Source: Irineochytrium annulatum (Eukaryota; Chytridiomycota; Chytridiomycetes; Chytridiales; Chytridiaceae). From it: DNA of 12,281 bases. The stretch covers positions 1 through 12,281 of the forward strand of contig JADGJL010000896.1 of NCBI GenBank assembly GCA_027600665.1, written 5' to 3'. Position 1 is the first letter of the stretch, and every line of letters begins with the position of its first letter. The position numbers and the translations under genes were made by a program. The notes beneath the pieces were generated by a model. The model was not told where the DNA came from and searched no databases. It saw nothing but the letters and a program-made list of their open reading frames with translations. Below are positions 1 through 8,374 of this stretch, piece by piece.

Positions 1-43
1 CCCTTAATCCGCTTGTCCGCCACCCCGAATAACTTCGCATGCA

Positions 44-1059
44 ATGGGTTGCGATGGAGGATCGATTCCGAAGCGGCACGAGCTCGTCAAGACCCGGGCC
101 CGTTCACCCAAGCCCGAGAAGTCCTCGCAAATCGACGCCAAGTGGACATGTTGCGCCATATCCAAGGAGCCGCTGAAGCAGCCCATCGTCGCCTGCAGGC
201 TCGGGAGGCTCTACAACAAGGACAAGGTCATTGAGTTCCTGTTGAATCGAAAGAACTTTGGGGACGGCGACATCATGTCCTCTCACATCACGGGGATGAA
301 GGTGAGATCGTTTTGGGAGCTGGATTCATGTCATGCTCGTTGTGCAGATTACTAATCATATATACGTTTTTGCAGGACGTCATCACCCTGAACCTGACCC
401 CAAACCCCGCTCTCGACGAGACTTCCCGTTCCTCCGCTATCATGGGCTCGTCCAGCGACAAGCCACGGATCGCCTCCTTCGTCTGCCCGATATCCATGAA
501 GGAGATGAACGGCAAGAACCGCTTCTGCTTCATCGCCTCGTGTGGCTGCGTGCTTTCGGAGCAGGCTATGAAGGAGGTCCCCTCAAAGACGTGCCTGCGG
601 TGCAACAAGCCGTTCACGGAAGGCGACGAGTCCGACGACTCGAACGACATCATCCCGCTCCATACCGAGGTCGTGGCCGAGCAGGAGAAGCTTAGGGCCC
701 GGATGGAGAGGCTGAAGGCCGCCCAGGATCTCGCGAAGAAGCAAGCGAAGGCTGCGAAGAAGGGGAAGCCGGTGGACGGGTCCGTGGCTGTGGCGGCTGG
801 CGAGCCGGCATCAAAGAAGCGGAAGGAGATGATGTCGTCGGGGAACGGGGCCGCTGTGGCGGCGGCGAAGAAGCAGGCGTTGGCGGGCAGCGCGAGTGCG
901 ACCTCGAACATCAACATCCCATTGCCGAAGATCCTTAATGAGGGGAAGAGTGTCATGGAGAGGTCGGCGGCCATTAAAAGCCTGTACGCGAAGGACCCGA
1001 CGAAGAGCAAGGGGAATTACTTGACGATGGGCACGTTCACCCGCTACGCGTCATTTTAA
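44..1059 (+). CDS. rtf2: Rtf2-family replication termination / fork protein
   Basis: Two exons, 44-301 and 376-1059, give a protein of about 313 residues. The 74-base intron 302-375 starts GTGAGA, ends TTGCAG, is phase 0 and has a CTAAT branch-like motif at 352-356. The protein opens with MGCDGGSIPKRHELVK, the family N-terminus, which fixes the start (G at -3). Cys36/37 and the PIVAC and GRLYNK segments (about 47-59) form the first half of the RING-like fold. The second half has Cys123, Cys142, Cys144, Cys159 and Cys162, with the CPIS, KEMNG, CGCV and SE motifs. A Lys/Ala-rich charged region (about 180-240) follows, and the C-terminus ends in an aromatic-rich tail (RYASF). From family knowledge, Rtf2 acts at replication forks: it stabilises stalled forks at barriers in fission yeast, and in mammals is removed from stalled forks by the proteasome. 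It is nuclear. The gene looks intact; only 43 bases of upstream sequence are visible. Confidence 0.95.
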
Positions 1060-1581
1060 GGCGATGAAGGTTAGCGCAGGTACTTTGTTGGCGTAGTGTG
1101 TGTGGCAGCTGCCTGAGACCTGTTCAGCGGCGAGCTTAAGCACTTTCTTAACATTCGAATTCACAATATACGCAGATCAATCACATGCAAAGGCAGTAGT
1201 ATGCAGGATAAATAACAGTTTATGAACCGACCTCCGTATCCAATACCCCAATGTTACACAGGTGTCGAAAGAAAGACACACGGGAATGAGCCCTAATCAT
1301 AATCCGGCCGCGGCTGTCGATCGCGACGGCTCCTACTGGCCATTCGCCGCGTTGAGGGACCACCCCTAACACGAAGGGGGGGCAGAATATTATCCCGACT
1401 GATCCCAGGCGTCATTCACAGGGGGGGCCCGCCAGCAGCTGTCGCACCCTCTTGCTGCTGAGAGTTACGGTTCCGTGCCGTGAACGCCCTCCTACTGCCC
1501 GACTCCATCACTGCGCTCGAACGGGGGCTCTTCCGGCGCCGGAATCACACCATCATTCTTACGGATCGCCAGCGGCACAGC
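1060..1581. other. Intergenic region between rtf2 and the Zn2Cys6 gene
   Basis: No coding signal or RNA gene is seen in these 522 bases. The first part should hold the rtf2 3' untranslated region; an ATAAAT-containing A/T-rich stretch near 1207-1215 is the only weak polyadenylation-like sequence. The second half, from about 1300, is GC-rich with C- and G-runs (about 1372-1382 and 1421-1428) and is the likely promoter and leader of the transcription factor. No clear TATA box was found. Confidence 0.6.
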
Positions 1582-4315
1582 ATGATGGGCCAAGGGGGGC
1601 CTAGCAACCCAGTCGTGAACTACGCGCCCCCTTCCACCACCCCGGCCATGTCGGCATCCGTCATCGCTTCGGCCATGAGGCCGCCCAAGCCCAGTCGGAG
1701 TCGCGCCTGCGAGCCGTGTCGGAAGAAGAAGCTGAGGTGCGACACGGTGCGGCCGTACTGCCAGAGCTGCGTGGATGGGAAGAGGACGGAGCAGTGCATC
1801 TATCTGGGTACGTTTCTCTCCTCTTGCTTGTTTTCCCTGGTTCAGCCTGGATGGGGCCTGGTCTGACCTTGCATTTCAGGTGTGCCGAAGCCATATTCGA
1901 AGAAGGTCACGAAGGAGGTGCAGGAGCTCGAGGATCGTGTGAAGGCGCTAGAGAGGCTGATCTCGACTCCGGGCATGACGGCGATGCACGGCATGTACTC
2001 GGACCCATCCCTTTCCTTGCCCGATCACATCCCCGGCGTCACGATCAAGCCCGAGCCCCCGTCGCAGCCGACTGGGCCCGCAGTGGCCGCCGGTTCGCCA
2101 CCGTTCACATCAGCAGACGAAGCGGCGGACCCGAACCCGTTGGAGCTCGCCACCAGCTTCTTCGACGGCGAGATGGCACACTTCCCCCTCAACATGGTGC
2201 ACGCTCACACGTTTCTGACGCATATGGACGACCCGGCCGTGATCTCCCCCATCCTGCGGTTTGCGGTGTTAGGCTGCGGGGCGAGGATGGCCAAAGACAG
2301 GGACGACGTCATGATGGAGCGGAGCGAAAACATGTTCATGAGATGCAGGGGCCTGATTCACCGGTATATTGACGAGCCGACGATGCAGGCGTTGCAGGCT
2401 GTGTTGATTCTCTGCCTATGCAGCGCTGCGACGAACCGTCAGAGTGCTGCGAGCATGTATTTGGGAATTGTGACAACGATGGTATATCTGAATTCCCTTT
2501 GCTCTGGTATTTTTGCGCTGCTTATTAACATCCTTGCTTTAGGCTCTCATTTTAAAGCTTGACGTCGATCCGGATGACCTCCCCAACCCGCCGTCGGGCT
2601 TCGTGGCGAAGGAAACGCATCGTCGCACTTGGTGGGCTTTGTATTCGTTCGATCGCATGGTCAGCGGTGTCACTCAACGGCCGCCTATCCTACACGAAAT
2701 CTCGCCAGACGCCGTCAAATTCCCCGCCGACGATGTCCTGTGGGAATCTCGCACCGATCTCACAACCCTCCCGCCCGAAATCGCAGCCGCCACCTCGAAG
2801 GAGCCCTCGCTCTTCCGTCACTTCTGGGGCATCCTCGACTTGTTCCAGCGCGTCGTGGCCTACTCGCGCGGGCCCGGCGGGGTCCGGGACCGGAACGGCC
2901 AGCCGGGACGGGGGCAGAGCCACGAGGGGTTCCTCGAGCTCGAGCGCGGGATCTCGGACTGGTTCTACGGGCTGCCGGCGTGGATGAGAGAGAAGGTGCT
3001 GGGCATCCATGAGGAGCGCGAGATGACGGCGTCGTTCGTGCCCGGTCACGGGAGAGTGCCATGGCTCGTCGTCATCATCCAGCTGGCGTACTACGGCGTC
3101 CTCTGCATCCTGCACAGGCCGAGACTCATCCTCGCTTTGGGCGTCAAGGGAACGGCGGAGGGACAAATAAACCGTTGGAACGATCGCGTGGATGAAGGGT
3201 TCATGATCAAGCTGTCTTGCAAACACGGCGGAGATAACCCGTGGCCGTCGCCGTCGCCACGGGGCGGGACCCCGACACCGTCGCAATCGTCCGGCACCCG
3301 GACACCGAGCGCGAGCGCTTACCCCATTTCCCCGCCTTCCCAAGATTTCCCAGACGGCGCGACCGCGGACTTTGTGGATGCTATCAGGAACGCTAGCGTT
3401 GGCCCGACAGGAGCAAGCAGCATGTACCAAATTCCCTCGGACCCGGCCCTTCGGGAGCTGATGGCAGATATGTTTGGCAGCACGCCGCCTTCCTCGACCC
3501 TCGCCACCTCCACCACCTCGTTCCCTGCCTCCGCGTTCACCCTCCCCGACTCCGCCTCCTCATTCTCCGCCACGACTACCTCCTCTCCAATCCCGTTAAT
3601 CAAGCAAGAATCCCCACCTCTAACTTCGACAGTCATCCCTATTCCGGACAGCTCCTCGACCGCCGCCCCCGCGATCGTCCCCACGGTGTCATCCTCCGAG
3701 CTCGCCTTCTCCCTCCGTCAGGGCCACGCCGCCGCTCTCGCGATCGCGACACTCGTCCGCTCGCTGCCACCGAGCTCCTACCTCTCCCTCTCGTCCTACG
3801 GCGGCCTCTCGGTCGTCGAGGCCGCCCTCGTCCTCATGTTGGTCGTGACCCGCGGCATCGAGGGAGGGCGGTCACGAGACCTCGGCGCCGCGTTGGAGGC
3901 ACGCAGGGGCATCGCGAGCTGCGAGTTGTGCCTTGACATCCTCGGCGGCAGCTTCTTCATGTACAGGTTCAGCGTCACCGGCGTCAGGGCTATGGCGGCG
4001 GAGGCGCCGTCGGTAGAGGAGCTTGAGGCTATGATGGCGGAGGCGACGGTGCGGGACAGTCTGCCCGTGGTGGGCGATGCCCGGAATGATGGGATGGCGC
4101 ACCTTCTCGATCAGCTTGACGTGGGTCTGGGTGGTGCTGCCGTTAATCCGCAGTTCAATGTTGGGAACTTGGGCATGGGCGCCGATGCGACGGACTTGAC
4201 GTTCATGGATCTTTTGGGCAATAGCGGGATCAATGAGTTTGAGCTGTTTTACCAGCAGGATGTATTTGCGATGTTGGGTCAGCAGATGAAGGAACAGCAA
4301 GGTCAACGGACGTAG
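1582..4315 (+). CDS. Zn2Cys6 fungal transcription factor with middle homology region
   Basis: Three exons, 1582-1807, 1880-2481 and 2543-4315, encode about 866 residues. Introns are 1808-1879 (GTACGT...TTTCAG, CTGAC at 1863-1867) and 2482-2542 (GTATAT...TTTAG, phase 0). The first in-frame ATG after the stop at 1459-1461 is 1582; a second ATG follows at once and A is at -3. The binuclear zinc cluster is Cys43-X2-Cys46-X6-Cys53-X6-Cys60-X2-Cys63-X8-Cys72, with a basic RKKKLR stretch between the second and third Cys. A linker and likely dimerising coiled coil follows (about 85-104). The Fungal_trans-like middle domain spans about 130-500, including the RRTWWALYSFDRM core (about 302-314) and an LHRPR segment. 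A Ser/Thr/Pro-rich stretch at about 508-660 may be a disordered activation region. A helical and acidic C-terminus follows. It should be a nuclear DNA-binding regulator, typically at CGG half-sites. Target genes and paralogue identity cannot be told; xylanolytic-activator-type annotation would be only generic. Confidence 0.9.
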
Positions 4316-4733
4316 TTGCGGAGTGTTTTGCGTGGCTTTTTAGCAGTTCTTTGTTTAGTAAATACGATTCCTTTCTATTTTGCTGTTCAATGTAGGTGGA
4401 AGATGCAGTTGTTGGACTGGTGGGGCAATACCTTGGCGTATTCGGCTCGCTCCCTTTCTTTACTCTCTTTATTTATGTACGCTTCGGAAACTCGCTGGGT
4501 GTTCGAGTAAACAGGTCGCGGCTTGACCATGGGCACTTCCAACATGGGTCCTTCGAAACTCTGCGCGCGGCGCATAGACGCGACGCGCTTGACGCATGGT
4601 GCTGGAACACGGATGGGCTGATGAGCGACTGAGACACCCGCAGACCTGTCGTGGACTGCAGCACTGCGTCAGGGACGGGCCTCATCCTCGAGTCCGCCCT
4701 CTTCGTCGCCAAGAGTGACCGCCTGGCAGCCAT
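4316..4733. other. Intergenic region upstream of the Frizzled-like receptor
   Basis: These 418 bases separate the transcription-factor stop from the first in-frame ATG of the receptor. The first 100 to 150 bases are T-rich and look like a 3' untranslated region, without AATAAA. ATG codons occur at 4404, 4485, 4529, 4544, 4596 and 4621, but each of their frames is short and closed. The receptor frame is closed by TGA at 4716-4718. An acceptor-like CAG at 4727-4729, and another at about 4788-4790 after a pyrimidine-rich run, would allow an upstream exon carrying a signal peptide. No such exon could be identified convincingly. Confidence 0.5.
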
Positions 4734-7210
4734 ATGGCGGCCCCTACCGCCCCGACCTCATCCTCCCAGCCCTGGCCTTTCGCTCGGCAGGCCTCTGCCG
4801 CGCCTACATGCCTCCCCTCGAACGCGCTCATTCGGAACTCGGCCTCCTGCGGGACCAGGATTGCCCCGGGCCAAAGCGTCGCGGTGCCGCTACCTTTGGG
4901 CGCGGACTCTGCCGAGAACCGATGGAGGCGGATGAAGGACGCAGACGCGATCGTCATGAACATGGTGGCCAGGCTGCAGTCGTCGTCTTGCGCCGGCGAG
5001 GCCGCCGACGCATGGGCGGCCGTCGTATGTGGAGTGGTGTTCCCAGAATGCGACGGCAATAAAGGTGAGCACAAGGACGCGGCACGATCTTCCTCTTCGG
5101 CAAACGCTGACGATGTAGCAGTCAGGCAGGTGTGCAGGCAGTCCTGCGAGTCGGTCGCGGCGGCGTGCGGCGCGCCTTTCGACTTTGCTTGCGATGGTCT
5201 TATACCCGGCTGGGACGAAGCATACCCTCTCACGGACTGTCTGACGGTCGCAGCGCCCACAATCACGCCCTCGATCACGACGACGACGTCATCACGACCT
5301 GGATTGACAACGACCTCATCATCAATACCTCTTCCTCAAACCTCCACCGCGACCTCATCGACCCTCCCTTCCACGTCCCCCGCGTCTCCAACAGCAACTT
5401 CCCTAAACTCAACGCTCCCGTACTGTCCGCCACCCCTCATCCCAAACCCAATTGCAGCATCACCCTCCGGCCCCGACGCGTGCACCTTCCCTTGCCCGGC
5501 TCTCAACAGCCTCTTCCCGCCCGATCGCGTCGAGCGCGACGTCCTGACCGACATGGTCCCCGTCATGATCTTCTCGGCCCTCTGCGCCGCATGCGTGCTC
5601 GTGACGCGCGTGCTCCTCCGGAAGCGGTGGAAGAGAGGCGGCAAGGGCGTGGGGATCTTCGGGGCCGCCGCCGTCGGCTCCGAGGAGGTGGCGACCCCGT
5701 ACAGCGAGGACAGGGAGTGGGGGTTCGCGGCGGGGCTTTGCGCTGGCGTGATAATAATGCTGATGGCTCCAGCGGTCACGATCGTGAGCCAGGGATTTGG
5801 CGGAAAGATGGAGGGAGGTGTGAGCGCGATCGTGTGCATGGAGGGTCCGGGAGGGTTGCGCGTGCCGGCTGATGGGGCCGGGAACAAGTTGTGTTTGTTC
5901 CAGGTTCGTTGTGCTTGTGATTGTTATTGTTTATAGATCCGGACTTCTTACGTTTATCGACAGGGCGTGTTCTTCATCCTAGGCTCGTACGTCTCCATGC
6001 TCTTTGCTGTCATCATCATCCTCAACGCGCACCTCAAGATCGTTTGGATGCGGGACACACTCGAGAGGCATCACCTCGTCGTGCAAATATCCGGGTGGCT
6101 GTTGGGTTTGATGTGAGGGAATCGTTTTTCATCGTCCCGCCCGCGTGATCCTAACCCTGTTAATCTTACGTCAGCCTCACAGCCCTCCCGCTGGGCCAAA
6201 ACCCAATCACGGGTGACTCGGGCCTCCTTTGCACACTCTCGACGACCTATGCCTTTTCCTACCTCATTCTACCACAGGGTATTCTCGCCTGCGGCTCCTT
6301 CGTCCTCCACTTCGCATCCCTACTGGCAGCAGGCCTCTCGTGGCGACGGCGCAAAAACACCCGCAATTCCGTCGCGGTGAGGGTGTCGTCGCTATCGCTA
6401 GGTGGCACGACGGGTTTGGGCATTACAGGCGCTGGCGCGCAGGGTTTCTCGGATGAGGAGAGGAGGAGGCATTGGATCCGGCAACAGTTTAGGCTGTGCT
6501 GGAGGGAGAGTGTGCTTTGTACCATGTTCCTCTTCGGTTTCTGTTGCCTCACCGTGAGTACCGTGCTTTAAACGCGAGCGTTTTCTTGCTTGCAAGCCAG
6601 CTAATTCCTTTCCCTTCTTTTTTTTTTTTTTTTTTTGGCCGGTTAGTATGTGAGCGTTCAGTACAGATACTCATTCCGCCGGTTTTCGGATCAGGATTGG
6701 ATGCCCGAATGGGTGCAATGTCTCAAGGACAATTACCCAAATGGGCAGGCCGCGTGCGCTGACCTCGGAGGGTAAGTTTCAACCGAGAATTTAAATTTTG
6801 TATATCTAAGCGCATGGTGCCAACTCAGGCGGAAGTTCCTCAACCTCCCGCTCCTCCTCTCTCTCGCGAACCTTTCCTTCCTGCAAGGCTTTTATGCGCT
6901 TGTGGTCTTCATGTCCCACCCTGCCGTCCTCGGTCGCGCCATCGCTTGGCTTCGCGGCCGCCGCCGCGGCTTCCGCTCGGGTGCGCCGTGCTCCGGCGGG
7001 GATGATGACGCGCGCACCCTTGTCGTCGTAAACGGGTCGCTCTTTGGCACGGTGGCAAGGTCTGGATCGTCGTTATCGGGTACTTCGGGGTCGGACTCGG
7101 TGGAAATTGACAGGGCGAGGAGGAAGGAAGGCGCTAAGCTCACTGATGTCGCTGTCGCGGAGGCTGTGGGACACAATAAGCCGGCAGATGAAACGGCTGG
7201 TGGGCCATAA
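4734..7210 (+). CDS. Frizzled/Smoothened-like seven-transmembrane receptor (FZ-type cysteine-rich domain)
   Basis: Exons 4734-5064, 5122-5903, 5964-6112, 6175-6553, 6647-6771 and 6829-7210 give about 715 residues (716 if exon 2 starts at 5119). All introns are GT-AG, 54 to 93 bases. The ectodomain has ten cysteines (26, 39, 86, 99, 106, 115, 119, 126, 134, 150). The core spacing C99-X6-C106, C115-X3-C119-X6-C126 matches Frizzled domains. A Ser/Thr/Pro-rich stalk (about 155-215) and a short Cys-rich segment precede seven hydrophobic spans near 255-276, 310-333, 372-397, 408-427, 446-475, 529-552 and 593-616. The extracellular loop before TM7 has two cysteines (QCLKDN, AACAD). The cytoplasmic tail of about 95 residues is basic then Ser/Gly-rich, without KTxxxW. 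It is probably a plasma-membrane sensor; the ligand is unknown. The 5' end is uncertain: no signal peptide follows the ATG at 4734, so an upstream exon may be missing. Confidence 0.82.
5065..5121 (+). other. In-frame intron inside the FZ domain with tandem TAGCAG acceptor
   Basis: The donor GTGAGC at 5065, a CTGAC branch-like motif at 5106-5110 and the acceptors TAG (5116-5118) and CAG (5119-5121) define an intron of 54 or 57 bases. Both lengths are multiples of three and the intron contains no stop in the reading frame, so retention adds 18 or 19 residues. Using the first acceptor adds one Ala before the Val-Arg-Gln that leads to Cys115. Removal places Cys106 and Cys115 at Frizzled-like spacing, which favours splicing as the main form. 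Confidence 0.7.
6618..6636 (+). repeat. Poly(T) tract in receptor intron 4
   Basis: A run of 19 T lies between the CTAAT branch-like motif (6601-6605) and the TTAG acceptor at 6643-6646 of intron 6554-6646. It acts as an extreme polypyrimidine tract and makes this the longest intron of the gene (93 bases). Homopolymers of this length are prone to length variation and sequencing error. Confidence 0.8.
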
Positions 7211-7375
7211 TCCGTGAGATGTCGTTAAAGGGAGCTGGAGATGGGGAGATAGAGCGTGCGGTTACTTGGCGATTGTAAAGCCCTCGGGTGCACAGTCACG
7301 GATCAGAGTCATTTAAATACCGAGAAATAGATGCCTTATTGTCACTGAACCGAAGAAGCACCTGATCTTTTAGCA

Positions 7376-7391
7376 ATAAGCCTAAGCTTAT
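7376..7391. repeat. Short perfect inverted repeat
   Basis: ATAAGC-CTAA-GCTTAT has two 6-base arms around a 4-base loop, about 165 bases after the receptor stop. It could be a small RNA hairpin in the 3' untranslated region or chance; arms this short are not significant by themselves. Confidence 0.35.
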
Positions 7392-8230
7392 CGAGTCTCT
7401 GTGTTTGTTAAATCTGCCACCACGACGCGCCCCCATCTTAGTTGGGGAACAAGTGGAAAGTTATGATGAAGTGAAGTGGTCGAGTACGTCCTTTTCCAAG
7501 GCGAGGCCACAACTTCAGGCAGTTATACAGTACGAACATGATAATCTGATTCCAGACCCCAGGGTAGAGCTAGGAGCCAATGAGTCTGAATACCAAAACA
7601 GCGACTATTATATGAGTCCTAATCGAATCCGACTTACGCGTAAATGTGCAAGTTGTCACTCCCCCATTCACATCCATCGCCTGTGGGCTTTCTTCACGAA
7701 ATCTCACGGCGTTCTCTATGGTATTGTTCCGTTTTAGTTGGTGTTCTCGTTGCTGTTCGTTCGTGCATTCTTGCTAATGTTTCTACTCGTCAACATTTTG
7801 TTTATATATTGATGCGGAATACGCGTGAGTGACCTAGTCCCTAACCACCGCAGCAACCAGCCGTGGGAGCCAGTTCCGCGCCTTACGTAGAACGGGCGGC
7901 CGCGTAAGTCGCGTGGCCAGGTCCTTCATGGCTAAGCCGCACGAGCCGAAACGTGGGCCTGATTCGCACTTCGCACCCGTGGCTTGGGTGGTGCCGCATT
8001 GCAGCCCAACTGCTATGCGCTGATCTGCGTGGCTGTTGCTGCATATGCAGTCGCGGTCTCGTGATGGCTGCGGGCGGGGCCCTCCACGAGGCGGGAAGGC
8101 GGCGAACGTCATGCAGTCAGGGTGCGACTGGAATTGGGGGTGTTAACACCGGCGCTTGGGTCGGGAATGACCGAGATGGTCACGTTCATTAGCCATGCGC
8201 GACGGAGCCCGCCTGGTGAAGCCCGCGAGC

Positions 8231-8250
8231 TGACGTCGAGTCCCTTATAG
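8231..8250 (+). promoter_or_regulatory. Putative core promoter elements of the GH55 gene
   Basis: A CRE-like TGACGTCG (8231-8238) is followed by TTATAG (8245-8250), a weak TATA-like sequence about 125 bases before the ATG at 8375. No other ATG lies between 8250 and 8375, so a transcript starting just downstream would have a clean leader of about 90 to 100 bases. A CCCCT stress-element-like motif is at about 8263. These are consensus matches only. Confidence 0.35.
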
Positions 8251-8374
8251 CCAGGCACCTTCCCCTCGAGTGCTCGCATACTCCCGGAGGAAACTTGAGC
8301 AGGTTCACTCGTTTACCTCATTGGAGAACGTGCGCTACCACCACCTCTTCTGCCACCAAGTTATCCTGGCGATC

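Larger units (their letters stand above)
7211..8374. other. Long intergenic region between receptor and glucanase
   Basis: There are 1164 bases without a supported gene. About 7211-7830 is clearly AT-richer than the flanking genes and holds the receptor 3' untranslated region. It includes an open stretch at 7405-7737 of 110 codons that begins with TTG, has no early ATG and resembles no protein I know. From about 7840 the composition turns GC-rich up to the glucanase start. Here GC boxes such as GCGGGG near 8074, which fits the CreA/Cre1 SYGGRG consensus, may take part in carbon-source control. No tRNA or other RNA gene was recognised. Confidence 0.55.

Noticed and set aside
288..1010. Minus-strand open frame of 240 codons opposite rtf2
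   Set aside because: The plus strand carries a clear Rtf2 protein with conserved cysteines; the antisense frame is a shadow.
1480..1581. Upstream extension of the Zn2Cys6 protein from a GTG at 1480
   Set aside because: Nuclear fungal genes start at ATG; there is no ATG in frame between the stop at 1459-1461 and 1582.
2690..3430. Minus-strand open frame of 246 codons opposite the Zn2Cys6 gene
   Set aside because: It is a shadow of a GC-rich exon encoding the regulator's middle domain.
7540..7640. Possible tRNA (a CGAATCC-like B-box sequence near 7624)
   Set aside because: No matching A box, acceptor stem or cloverleaf could be folded around it.
7405..7737. Open stretch with a CASCH sequence resembling a haem-binding CxxCH motif
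   Set aside because: It has no early ATG, unlike composition, no signal peptide and no other cytochrome feature; a single CxxCH occurs by chance.
7834..8112. Minus-strand ATG-started frame of 92 codons
   Set aside because: It lies in the GC-rich promoter side of the GH55 gene, has no recognisable domain and no sign of introns or expression signals.
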